Shown in pieces: positions 35,985 through 43,881 of a DNA stretch of 64,000 nt. Origin of the DNA: Aquamicrobium sp. LC103 (GTDB lineage Bacteria; Pseudomonadota; Alphaproteobacteria; Rhizobiales; Rhizobiaceae); contig NZ_LBCQ02000013.1 in assembly GCF_001014615.2 (NCBI RefSeq), positions 1-64,000 of the forward strand, given 5' to 3'. The position numbers and the translations under genes were made by a program. Under the pieces are notes generated by a model, which saw only the letters and a list, made by a program, of their open reading frames with translations, was not told where the DNA came from and made no database searches. Each line of letters opens with the position of its first letter. The first letter of the stretch is position 1.

Positions 35985-37205
35985 ATGGACGCTCTGACTA
36001 CCGCCGCGGCGCGCGCGCTCGCGGCGGGCGATCCGCTCGCGGCGCTCAAGTACATCGCCTTACGCGACGATGCCCCGGCGCTTGCCCTGCGCGGCATCGC
36101 CATGGCGCAGCTCGGCGACCTTGCGCGTGCGAAAGAGCTGCTGGCAAACGCGGCGCGCGCTTTCGGCTCCAGGGAGCCTATGGCGCATGCGCGATGCAAC
36201 GTGGCCGAGGCCGAGATTGCATTGGTCTCGCGCGACCTCGGCCGGCCTATGGAGGGGCTCGGCGCTGCCCGGTCGACACTGGAGGCGTCTGGAGACCTCG
36301 CGAACGCCGCGCATGCCGGCTATCTCGCAGCAAGGCGCTTGCTGTTGATCGGCCGTCTCGACGAGGCGGAGCGGATACTCGACGAACTTGATGTGGGTGC
36401 GTTGCCGATGACATCGCGAGCGGGCTTCGAGTTGGTGGCCGCGGGCATTGCGATGCGCCGCATACGCGCGAAATCGGCCCGTGAGGCGCTCGTTCGCGCA
36501 GAAAGTGCCGCGGCCGCCATCGGCAATGCTGCATTAAAGGCTGAAGTTGATCGGGCTGTGCAGGCCTTCGAAGCGCCTGCCGCGCGGCTGGTAGCGGGCG
36601 ATCGGGAACGGCTCCTTCGGCTTGAGGAGGTCGAGGCGCTGATCGCATCGGATACGCTCGTCATTGATGCGTGCCGGAATGCAGTGCGTGCCAAGTCAAC
36701 CATCGTTTCTCTGGCCAGTCGCCCAGTTCTATTCGTACTTGCCCGACTGCTCGGTGAAACTTGGCCGGAAGATGCATCGCGGGAAGAGCTTCTCGTCCGC
36801 GCCTTTCGCGCCCGGGAGGCAGATGAATCGCATCGTGCGCGACTGCGGGTCGAGATCGGGCGCTTACGCGAGGCGATCAGACCCCTGGCGGAGATACACG
36901 CCACCGAACGAGGGTTCGTATTGGAACCATATGGGCCCGGCGCGGTCGCGGTGCTTGCCCCGCCTGTTGAAGACGAGCATGGCGAAGTGCTGGCACTTCT
37001 CGCTGATGGCGAGGCCTGGTCAAGCTCCGCGCTGGCGCTGGCGCTCGACGTCAGCCCGCGCACGGTGCAGCGCGCGCTCGACACACTTGCGGAAAACGGC
37101 AAGGCGGAATGGTTTGGCCAGGGACGCGCACGCCGTTGGATCGCCGTGAGCGTGCCGGGTTTCCCGACAAGCTTGTTACTCCCCGCCATCGGCGTCGTGG
37201 GCTAG
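35985..37205 (+). CDS. TPR-like and winged-helix transcriptional regulator
   Basis: This 406-residue protein has alpha-helical, TPR-like repeats in its first half (AARALAAGDPLAALKYIAL, LGDLARAKELLANAARAFG, GRLDEAERILDEL). Residues of about 220-315 resemble an OmpR/SARP-type winged helix (SHRARLRVEIGRLREAI, EIHATERGFVLEP). A second helix-turn-helix lies at about 325-390 (SSALALALDVSPRTVQRALDTL). There is no sensor or receiver domain. It is divergent from the DUF899/MFS operon and probably controls it. The next gene starts 9 bp downstream. Confidence 0.78.
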   Translation: MDALTTAAARALAAGDPLAALKYIALRDDAPALALRGIAMAQLGDLARAKELLANAARAFGSREPMAHARCNVAEAEIALVSRDLGRPMEGLGAARSTLEASGDLANAAHAGYLAARRLLLIGRLDEAERILDELDVGALPMTSRAGFELVAAGIAMRRIRAKSAREALVRAESAAAAIGNAALKAEVDRAVQAFEAPAARLVAGDRERLLRLEEVEALIASDTLVIDACRNAVRAKSTIVSLASRPVLFVLARLLGETWPEDASREELLVRAFRAREADESHRARLRVEIGRLREAIRPLAEIHATERGFVLEPYGPGAVAVLAPPVEDEHGEVLALLADGEAWSSSALALALDVSPRTVQRALDTLAENGKAEWFGQGRARRWIAVSVPGFPTSLLLPAIGVVG

Positions 37206-37214
37206 GATGAGCAC

Positions 37215-37853
37215 ATGAAACACACAGCCGCCGAAATCATTCGTGAGTATGGTCCCTTTCCTGGAGTGGATCGCGTCCATGGGGTCAGCTTTGACGGCCA
37301 CCAGGTTTGGATGGCGACAGGTGCCAAGCTGGACGCGTTTGATCCGGACAGCGGGGAGATATTGTGCTCGCTCGATGTTGCTGCCGATGCCGGTACGGCG
37401 TTCGATGGCGAGCATTTGTTCCAGATCGCGGAGGCGGTGATCCGCAAGATCGATCCAAAGACCGGCGAGGTGCTCGCCACGATCCCGGCGCCAGGCGATG
37501 GTGGAGATTCCGGGCTTGCCTGGGCTGAAGGCTCGCTCTGGGTCGGGCAACATCGCGGACGCAAGATCCATCAGATCGATCCCGAGACGGGAAAGGTGTT
37601 GCGCACGATCGAATCCGATCGCTTCGTCACCGGCGTCACCTGGGTCAACGGCGAGCTCTGGCATGGTACGTGGGAGAACAACGTAAGCGATGTCCGCCGC
37701 ATTGATCCTTCGAGCGGTGAAGTGCTGGAGCGATTGGATATGCCTGCAGGGACCGGGGTGACGGGCCTCGAGTCCGATGGCGGCGATCGCTTTTTCTGCG
37801 GGGATGGAATCATCCCCAGGGTGCGCTCGATCCGCAGGCCAAGGCGAACTTAA
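37215..37853 (+). CDS. beta-propeller (PQQ/Vgb-like repeat) protein
   Basis: This 212-residue protein is built of repeats such as VHGVSFDGHQVWMATGAKLDAFDPDSGEIL, AVIRKIDPKTGEVLATI and KIHQIDPETGKVLRTI, each four short strands with an xIDPxTGEVL turn. No signal peptide, so probably cytoplasmic. It resembles glutamine-cyclotransferase/Vgb-type propellers in form, but no catalytic residues can be assigned. It is paired with the regulator gene upstream (9-bp gap), as often seen near DUF899 genes, and may be a ligand sensor. The C-terminal tail after FFCGDG may be altered. Confidence 0.75.
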   Translation: MKHTAAEIIREYGPFPGVDRVHGVSFDGHQVWMATGAKLDAFDPDSGEILCSLDVAADAGTAFDGEHLFQIAEAVIRKIDPKTGEVLATIPAPGDGGDSGLAWAEGSLWVGQHRGRKIHQIDPETGKVLRTIESDRFVTGVTWVNGELWHGTWENNVSDVRRIDPSSGEVLERLDMPAGTGVTGLESDGGDRFFCGDGIIPRVRSIRRPRRT

Positions 37854-37959
37854 GTAGCCATGTGAGGCGACAAGAAGCCCCTGGACGGATTTGTTCACTT
37901 TTTGCGCGAGAAACGGCTTGAGATGGGATCGGGGGTTCCTTTCGAATGTATCGCGTCGG

Positions 37960-38105
37960 GAAGATTGCCTGCTCGGGATCAGATGGAGCATAGCCTTGCC
38001 GCCCTTTCGCTGCGGGCGATAATTTGCGGTCAAAGGTTGCGAGTTGGCCTCCATGATATTTGGCAAGCGCAAGCAGATAGGCCCTCGCCAAGGCTCTGGC
38101 GAGCA
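37960..38105 (-). pseudogene. VapC/PIN-domain toxin C-terminal remnant
   Basis: The minus strand encodes ARAYLLALAKYHGGQLATFD and RKLSPAA, the typical C-terminal block of VapC toxins, then, in a shifted frame, GGKAMLHLIPSRQS, resembling the VapC C-terminus. The N-terminal PIN half and the antitoxin are missing. It is a scrap in a 459-bp stretch (37854-38312) that otherwise holds only a transposase fragment. Confidence 0.6.
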
Positions 38106-38124
38106 TCGGAAAGAACGGTGCGAC

Positions 38125-38230
38125 GCTGAAGGTGCCGCATCGGCCGAATGATCGTGTGAAAACCGACCACCGCGATGCGCAGACACTGGCCAGGCTTTGC
38201 GCGCGAGGCTTCAATTCCGGAGCCGTTGCC
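38125..38230 (+). pseudogene. IS110-family transposase fragment
   Basis: The plus strand encodes NDRVKTDHRDAQTLARLCARG, split here as NDRVKTDHRDA and QTLARLCARG, which matches the conserved RVKTDRRDAxxLARL block of IS110-family DEDD transposases. No other part of the gene is found. It differs from the intact IS110-type transposase at 40578, so it is a separate, older relic. Confidence 0.6.
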
Positions 38231-38312
38231 AAAAAACGCGACCGCCTTGGAACCAATAGCTTCGACGATCGTATGAATTTCGTGTCGAGATTCACAAGGC
38301 GGCGAGAGATTT

Positions 38313-38732
38313 ATGACCGAATACCAAACATTGCGATATTCATCCTCGCCTGTGCATTCGATCTATTTAGCTCTCGTCGCCTTTCCCATTGCCTGCTTCA
38401 GCCTCACCGTTCTGAGCGACATCGCCTATTGGCAGACATCCAACCTGATGTGGCTACATTTCTCGGAATGGCTGCTACTGGCAGGCTTGGTGTTCGGCGT
38501 CCTTGCCGCTGCCGTGCGGGCTTTGGACTACCTTCTCTACAGAACGAGGCCTGTTTGGCTCGCGGTGCTCGGTGGAGTCGTTGTCTTGTGCCTGGCAGCC
38601 CTCAATAGCTTCGTCCACACGGCGGACGGTTGGACTGCGGTCGTTCCATATGGCCTCATCTTATCGATCGTGACCGTGCTCGTGATGATTGTCACAGGGT
38701 GGCTCGGCTGGAGGGGAGGGCGCCATGCTTAG
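38313..38732 (+). CDS. DUF2231-like four-helix membrane protein
   Basis: This 139-residue inner-membrane protein has four hydrophobic segments (SIYLALVAFPIACFSLTVL, LHFSEWLLLAGLVFGVLAAA, WLAVLGGVVVLCLAALNSF, VPYGLILSIVTVLVMIVTGW), the DUF2231 pattern. DUF2231 proteins often accompany PQQ- or cytochrome-linked periplasmic dehydrogenases. It overlaps the downstream sorbosone-dehydrogenase-like gene by 8 bp (ATGCTTAG), so the two are coupled. Confidence 0.8.
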   Translation: MTEYQTLRYSSSPVHSIYLALVAFPIACFSLTVLSDIAYWQTSNLMWLHFSEWLLLAGLVFGVLAAAVRALDYLLYRTRPVWLAVLGGVVVLCLAALNSFVHTADGWTAVVPYGLILSIVTVLVMIVTGWLGWRGGRHA

Positions 38733-40230
38733 GAACTCGCTGCTTCGAGGAACCACACTCGCGAGCGTTTGCATCGTTCTCGTTGCCTGCGGCTCCGAAG
38801 ACTTCGACACAACCCAGCAGATCGGTCCTGATCCGGTACTTCCAGAACCCACGCAAAGCCTCTGGCCAGACCTCAAGGTTGCAGAGGTGGTGGGATGGCA
38901 GGAAGGAGAAACGCCGACCGTTCCCGACGGCCTTGTCGTTACCCCCTATGCGCGGGACCTGGCCAATCCACGGACGGTTCACACGTTGCCGAACGGTGAT
39001 GTACTGGTTGTCCAGTCCAAAGCGCCGCCCGGCAAGCCCCTCAATCGCCCCAAGGACATCATCCGCGACTACATCATGGCGATGGCGGCGGGAAGCGGAG
39101 GCGAGGAGCAGGAAACGAACCTCATCACGCTTCTGCGCGACACAAATCGAGATGGCGAAGTCGATGAGCGCGTCGACCTTCTGACTGGCCTGACGTCGCC
39201 GTTTGGCGTCGCATGGCACGACGGAACGCTCTATGTCGCGGCGGCCGATGCAATTCTCGCGTATCCGTACCAACTCGGCGACACGGAAATCACTGCCGAA
39301 CCTTCCGTCCTCACGCCGCTTCCCGGTGGTCCGATCAATCATCACTGGACCAAGGATCTGGCTCTGAGCCCCGATGCTCGCTTCCTCTACGCGTCGGTGG
39401 GCTCGAATTCGAACGCTGGCGAACGTGGCCTCGAAGCCGAAAAAGGGCGCGCCGCGATCTGGCAGGTCGACAGAGAGACAGGCGCCTCGAGGGTGTTCGC
39501 GTCGGGACTGCGTAATCCCAACGGGCTGAACATCCATCCCGAAACGGGAGAGCTTTGGACCGTTGTCAACGAGCGTGACGAACTCGGCCCCGACCTTGTC
39601 CCGGACTATATGACCTCCGTGCAAGACGGTGGCTTCTACGGGTGGCCATGGAGCTATTACGGTCAGCACGTCGACGAGCGGGTACACCCACCTCGGCCAG
39701 ATTTGGTCGAAACCGCGATATCGCCCGACTATGCCTTGTCCAGCCACGTGGCTGCGCTCGGTCTGGCCTTCACCAACGACTCCGCCATGCCGGAAGAATT
39801 TCGCGCCGGTGCCTTTGTCGGTAACCGCGGAAGCTGGAACCGAAACGCATTCAACGGCTACAAGGTGATTTACGTCCCGTTCGAAGATGGGAAACCATCC
39901 GGAACGGCGCAGGACGTGGTGACCGGGTTTCTCGATGGCGACAGGGCGAGGGGGCGGCCAGTCGGGCTAGCGATCGACGGTACCGGTGCGCTTCTTATCG
40001 CTGACGACGCAGGCAACACCGTCTGGCGGGTGGCCGCCGCCGATGGCTCGGTCACGCCTGAGCCAATTCCAACGGACCGGGTGTCGGTCGAGGCTCCGCC
40101 TGTGGAAGGCGCAGTCGGTCCCGGTGGTGCTCCTGCTGAAGGATCGGTCGCTGCGGAACCACCTCAAACCGACATCGCACCAGCGGTATCGCCCGAAGAC
40201 GGTGCACAAGAGCCGCCAAGCGAGAATTAG
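38725..40230 (+). CDS. sorbosone dehydrogenase-like (PQQ-type) lipoprotein
   Basis: This 501-residue protein has a lipobox (VCIVLVAC, Cys about 20), so it is likely anchored to a membrane and faces the periplasm. The body is a soluble-glucose/sorbosone dehydrogenase-type six-bladed propeller: VVTPYARDLANPRTVHTLPNGDVLVVQSK, VGSNSNAGERG, ASGLRNPNGLNIHPETGELWTVVNERDELG, VGNRGSWNR and VGLAIDGTGALLIADDAGNTVWRV blocks. The last ~75 residues are a Pro/Ala/Glu-rich low-complexity tail. Probable role: oxidation of an aldose or aldehyde with PQQ. It is followed at once by the IS630 insertion. Confidence 0.85.
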   Translation: MLRNSLLRGTTLASVCIVLVACGSEDFDTTQQIGPDPVLPEPTQSLWPDLKVAEVVGWQEGETPTVPDGLVVTPYARDLANPRTVHTLPNGDVLVVQSKAPPGKPLNRPKDIIRDYIMAMAAGSGGEEQETNLITLLRDTNRDGEVDERVDLLTGLTSPFGVAWHDGTLYVAAADAILAYPYQLGDTEITAEPSVLTPLPGGPINHHWTKDLALSPDARFLYASVGSNSNAGERGLEAEKGRAAIWQVDRETGASRVFASGLRNPNGLNIHPETGELWTVVNERDELGPDLVPDYMTSVQDGGFYGWPWSYYGQHVDERVHPPRPDLVETAISPDYALSSHVAALGLAFTNDSAMPEEFRAGAFVGNRGSWNRNAFNGYKVIYVPFEDGKPSGTAQDVVTGFLDGDRARGRPVGLAIDGTGALLIADDAGNTVWRVAAADGSVTPEPIPTDRVSVEAPPVEGAVGPGGAPAEGSVAAEPPQTDIAPAVSPEDGAQEPPSEN

Positions 40231-40577
40231 GCTAGACCGTTTCAGGTTTTGACGGAAGCGTAGCCTGCATTGATGAGATAGTTTCGGCATTCGTCAGGCT
40301 CGATGGTCGAGACGAGATGTCCGAGATGCCGCCATGTGTCGGTGATCGTTCGTTTCTGGGCGTGGCGCATCCAGTGTTTGATCTTGGCGAAGGCTTGCTC
40401 GATGGGATTGAGGTCGGGGGAGTAGGGCGGCAGGAACCAGAGCCTGGCCCCGGCCGCGCGGATCATCTGGCCGACGGCGACCGACTTGTGTGAACCGAGA
40501 TTGATGGGGTGGACGCCCCCTGACGGCATCGCTGTGCCAAAGTGGTGTCGTTGATCATCACTTGAACGGAGGCGTCC

Positions 40578-41603
40578 ATGTTGAAAGTTAGCACAATCGG
40601 GTTGGATCTGGCGAAGAACGTGCTCCAGGTGCACGGCGCGGCTGCATCAGGAGCTGTGCTCTTCCGCAAGAAGCTGCGCCGCGACCAGGTGCTCAAATTT
40701 CTTGCTTCGCAGCCGGCTTGCACCGTCGCTATGGAGGCCTGCGCCAGCAGCCACTACTGGGGGCGCGAGATCGCAAAGCTGGGACATGAAGTGCGGCTCA
40801 TTGCGCCAGATTACGTCAAGCCTTTCGTGAAGCGGCAAAAGAACGATGCTGCTGACGCCGAAGCGATCTGCGAAGCAGCCCAGAGGCCGACTATGAGGTT
40901 CGTGGCGGTAAAGAGCGAGGAGCAGCAGGCTGCTGCGATTGTGTTTCGTGCCCGCGATCTTGTGGTGCGTCAGCGGACCCAAACCATCAACGCGATCCGC
41001 GGCCATCTGGCCGAATTCGGGATGGTAGCGGCGCAGGGCCTCTTTCACGTCGCCAAGCTCGTGGCGGCGATAGAGGACGACCGCTCCGGCATCCCTGAGA
41101 TGGCCCGACCGATCCTGCGCCTGCTTGTGGAGCAGTTGCGATTCCTGGACGAAAGGGTGGCGCGGCTGGATCGGGAGGTCGCGCGGCGCGCCAAGGAGGA
41201 TGCAGAAGCCCGACGATTGATGACCATCCCTGGTATCGGACCGATTACCGCGACGGCTATTATTGCGTTGGCCCCTTCGGCCCAAACCTTCAAGAAGGGG
41301 CGCGACTTCGCGGCATGGCTCGGTCTCACACCGCTGCAACGATCCTCAGGTGGAAAACAGAAGCTCGGAGAGACGTCCCGCATGGGCGAGCGAACCCTGC
41401 GCCGGCTGCTGATCATCGGGGCTAGCGCTGCCGTTCGCTGGGCCATGCGAAAGGGCTCTACGGCGGATCCCTGGCTCTCGCGCATGCTTGAGCGCAAGCC
41501 GCCCATGCTGGTGATCGTCGCCTTGGCCAACAAGACGGCGCGTATTGCATGGGCCTTGATGGCCAAGGGCGGGGCCTACCGAGTACCGGCCTTGGCGGGA
41601 TAG
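40578..41603 (+). CDS. IS110-family transposase (DEDD recombinase)
   Basis: This 341-residue transposase has an N-terminal RuvC-like DEDD domain with Asp in IGLDLAKN, Glu in AMEACASSHYWG and Asp residues in KNDAADAEAI. The C-terminal Tnp20 domain has IPGIGPITATAIIA, AAWLGLTPLQRSSGGKQKLGETSRMG with the probable catalytic serine, and RTLRRLLIIGA. It looks full length and intact. In IS110 elements this protein works with a structured non-coding RNA to choose donor and target. Confidence 0.95.
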   Translation: MLKVSTIGLDLAKNVLQVHGAAASGAVLFRKKLRRDQVLKFLASQPACTVAMEACASSHYWGREIAKLGHEVRLIAPDYVKPFVKRQKNDAADAEAICEAAQRPTMRFVAVKSEEQQAAAIVFRARDLVVRQRTQTINAIRGHLAEFGMVAAQGLFHVAKLVAAIEDDRSGIPEMARPILRLLVEQLRFLDERVARLDREVARRAKEDAEARRLMTIPGIGPITATAIIALAPSAQTFKKGRDFAAWLGLTPLQRSSGGKQKLGETSRMGERTLRRLLIIGASAAVRWAMRKGSTADPWLSRMLERKPPMLVIVALANKTARIAWALMAKGGAYRVPALAG

Positions 41604-41840
41604 TCCGCTCCCTCGAGCGGACTGCCAAAGTGTGAGAAGGTCAAACGGAGAGTATGGCGCAACGGTCAATGAGACGGGATCGGGAAAACCAGATCATGGA
41701 TACGCGCCTTGAGCGCGCGAGGTTGAATTGGACCCGCTCCGCGAACTCCCATACGGGCCCGCGGCATGTGATGGCCGCATCAGAGGCCGGACACATGTCA
41801 GCACCAGACCACGCTCCGAACTCTTCAAAAGATTCTTCTT

Positions 41841-41936
41841 GCGCCAACGGGGGCGTCCACACATGCGCCAACGGGGGCGTCCACACATGCGCCAACGGGG
41901 GCGTCCACACATGCGCCAACGGGGGCGTCCACACAT
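41841..41936 (+). repeat. four perfect 24-bp tandem repeats at the IS110-type right end
   Basis: The unit starts GCGCCAACGGGGGCGTCCAC and ends ACAT. Copies are at 41841-41864, 41865-41888, 41889-41912 and 41913-41936. Each contains the right subterminal inverted repeat GGGGCGTCCA. On the minus strand each unit reads MCGRPRWR in frame with the IS630 remnant. The array ends one base before the IS630 sequence resumes. Confidence 0.95.
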
Positions 41937-42720
41937 GTCCATGACGACGGTGTCTCCGGGTTCGAGCACGGGCACGAGTTGCTGCTCGACATAGGCACGG
42001 AAGCATTGGCCGTTGATCGGTCCGTCGAAGACGCAGGGCGCCGTAAGACGATCACACCGCAGCGCGCCGATGAAGGTCAGTGTGCGCCAGTGGCCGTGTG
42101 GGGCGAAGCCCCGCAGACGTTGGCCCTTAGGCCCCCATCCTCTGAGCGGTGCCATGTTGGTCTTGACCCACGTCTCGTCGATGAAGACCAGCTTGCGCGG
42201 ATCGAGGCCGGTCTGCCAAGCGCGCCAGCGCCGCCGCCGCCGCGCGATGTCGGCGCGCGCCTGCTCAAGGGCGAACAGCGTTTTTTTTGAACCGAAGCCC
42301 CTCGCGCCGAAGGAAGCGCCACACCGTGTCGTGCGAGACCTTCACGCCACGCAGTGCCAGTTCGTCCTTCAGTCGATGCAGCGACAGATGCGCTTCCTGA
42401 TTGATGCGCTCGATGATGAACGCACGGTGCGGCTCCAGCACGCGCTTGCGGTGCCCGCCCATCTTGCCGGGCGCAACCGACCCGCTCGCGCGAAAGCGCT
42501 GCGACCACTTCACCGCCGACGAAGCCGCAATGCCGAACCGGGCCGCCACAGAGCGACAGCTTTCGCCAGCCTCGACCGCCGTCACAACCCGTTCACGAAG
42601 ATCCCTGGAAAGAGATGCCGTCATCAGATGCTGGCCTCCAATCCAGCAAGCATCTTGAATCACAAAACACACCAAATCGGAATCCCAAATCGATTCCATC
42701 AATCACTGAAACGGTCTAGT

Positions 42721-43011
42721 GATAAGGCGCTATATGCGAACAAGGAAGTCGCCGTCGGCATGGCGGTTGGAATCGCAACAGGCGCGGCCATCGGCTCGAG
42801 CACGGATGATATCGGAATTGGGGTTGGCGTCGGTCTGGCACTTGGCCTTGCCCTCGAACGCCTTGGAGACCTCGACATCGACACACCCGAAGGTCGCGCG
42901 ATCTTTCTCGCGGCACGCCGTCGAAACATTCGGTTAAGCCGCGGGCATGGACTGAGGAGCACAACGCGGACACTGGTGGCGGGTTCGCTTTCCCGCTGCC
43001 GAGGAGGATAA
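42721..43011 (+). pseudogene. glycine-zipper-like small protein, possibly 5'-truncated by IS630
   Basis: Open frame DKALYANKEVAVGMAVGIAT, then GAAIGSSTDDIGIGVGVGLA and LGLALERLGDL, shows a glycine-zipper/hydrophobic segment, and then a charged tail to a stop at 43011. The frame runs in from the IS630 end with no own start codon before the internal ATG at 42760, so the 5' end was probably cut off. Function unknown. The rest of 42719-43052 holds nothing else I recognise. Confidence 0.4.
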
Positions 43012-43052
43012 CCTCCGCGCGTGCGGACGAGGCATACGATTGCTTGCGATCC

Positions 43053-43730
43053 TCATCGGGGTACTTCAGGTTCCGTCCGCTGCGTGGCCCGTCGGTAGTT
43101 GACGATCAGATCGTTGAATTTGCCTCCTTGCACGGCGACGTGGGAGCGCAATGTCTCCGATGCGATCTCGGCGTCGCCGTCGATGAGGGCATCGAGGATC
43201 CTGCGATGTTCCGCCAGCGATTGCGCCATGCGCCCGCGCACTTTCAATTGCAGGCGCCGGAACGGCTTCAGCCGGCGGTGGAGCCTCGCCGCCTCGCCGG
43301 CGAGAAACGCATTGCCCGACGCTTCGTAGACCAGGTGATGGAAGGTCTCGTTGGCCCGATAGTAGATGTCGATGTCGTCGTCCGCGACGGCTTGCTCGCA
43401 TGTTGCGACCGTTTCGGACAATCTCGTAATCAGGACCGGGGTCATCCGACGGCTGGCAAGCCGCCCGCAGAAGGCTTCCATTTCCGCCATCACCTCGAAC
43501 ATCTCGATCAGTTCCTCGAACGCGGGGTGGCGGACGAACGCACCGCGGCGTGGCTCCAGGCTCAAGAGGCCGGACGCGGCAAGCGCCTGAAATGCCTCGC
43601 GAAGAGGCGTTCGAGACACGTCGAAACGCTGAGAGAGTTTAACCTCATCCAGCCGCTCGCCATTGTGGAAGACGCCCTCGACGATCATCTGTTCGAGTTT
43701 TTCGCGAACCGTGTCCGAGCGACTGCTCAT
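43053..43730 (-). CDS. GntR family regulator, FCD type (MatR-like)
   Basis: This 225-residue regulator has an N-terminal winged helix (about 5-72: VREKLEQMIVEGVF, VSRTPLREAFQALAASGLLSLEP) and a C-terminal FCD domain (EMFEVMAEMEAFCGRLA, ANETFHHLVYEASGN, EHRRILDALIDGDAE). It is divergent from the TRAP/malonyl-CoA operon and is the likely malonate-responsive regulator, as MatR is in rhizobia. The 151-bp gap contains a TTGCATACAA palindrome. Confidence 0.88.
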   Translation of the reverse strand: MSSRSDTVREKLEQMIVEGVFHNGERLDEVKLSQRFDVSRTPLREAFQALAASGLLSLEPRRGAFVRHPAFEELIEMFEVMAEMEAFCGRLASRRMTPVLITRLSETVATCEQAVADDDIDIYYRANETFHHLVYEASGNAFLAGEAARLHRRLKPFRRLQLKVRGRMAQSLAEHRRILDALIDGDAEIASETLRSHVAVQGGKFNDLIVNYRRATQRTEPEVPR

Positions 43731-43770
43731 CTACATTTCCTATTCTTGATCACGTGCAACAACTCCATTC

Positions 43771-43791
43771 TTGCATACAAAATAGTTGACA
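43771..43791 (+). promoter_or_regulatory. MatR-like operator and -35 element
   Basis: TTGCATACAA (43771-43780) is a GntR/FCD-type near-palindrome of the TTGTATACAA class. A TTGACA -35-like box follows at 43786-43791, about 90 bp before the TRAP binding-protein start; the -10 region is weak (TCTGAT at 43809-43814). Confidence 0.5.
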
Positions 43792-43881
43792 TAAAATGCA
43801 ATCAACGATCTGATCGCGTCAGGATGCGAGATCGGGAGGCACTCTGCCCAAATTGTTGGGAAATCTCTGGGAGGAGAAACG

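Larger units (their letters stand above)
40504..41937 (+). mobile_element. IS110/IS1111-type insertion sequence
   Basis: The boundaries follow from rejoining the IS630 reading frame (GAGATTG + TCCATGAC). Subterminal inverted repeats TGGACGCCCC (40510-40519) and GGGGCGTCCA (41922-41931) are perfect over 10 bp. The 5' non-coding region is about 74 bp, while about 330 bp follow the transposase; this is the IS1111-group layout, where the guide (bridge/seek) RNA is expected downstream of the transposase. The right end is a four-copy 24-bp array. Confidence 0.85.
40242..42624 (-). pseudogene. IS630 transposase, interrupted by IS110-type element
   Basis: The first part begins at ATG 42624 (TASLSRDLRERVVTAVEAGE) with the helix-turn-helix region, and ends at 42265 after a run of eight A (minus strand, 42281-42288). 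The catalytic part continues in another frame (LVFIDETWVKTNMAP and LEPGDTVVMD), as expected for programmed frameshifting in IS630 elements. The DDE domain is then broken at the VVMD/NLGSHK junction by the IS110-type insert; the C-terminal part (NLGSHKSVAVGQM, LPPYSPDLNPIEQAFAKIKH) resumes at 40503 and ends at 40242. The element can no longer make its transposase. Confidence 0.88.
40235..42716 (-). mobile_element. IS630-family element, split by an IS110-type insertion
   Basis: Terminal inverted repeats are GACCGTTTCAG (40235-40245) and CTGAAACGGTC (42706-42716). They are flanked by TA on each side (40233-40234, 42717-42718), the expected IS630 target duplication. Without the 1434-bp insert at 40504-41937 the element would be about 1048 bp, a normal IS630 size. 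The transposase lies on the minus strand. Confidence 0.9.

Noticed and set aside
41841-41936. Possible CRISPR array
   Set aside because: The four 24-bp units are directly adjacent with no spacers and no cas genes; they are tandem copies of the IS right end.
42265-42300. Frameshift in the IS630 transposase as a sequencing error
   Set aside because: It falls at an A8 run (minus strand), the usual programmed frameshift position in IS630 elements, so no error needs to be assumed.
42077-42508. Additional minus-strand protein-coding gene in the IS630 region
   Set aside because: It is an alternate-frame reading of the transposase.
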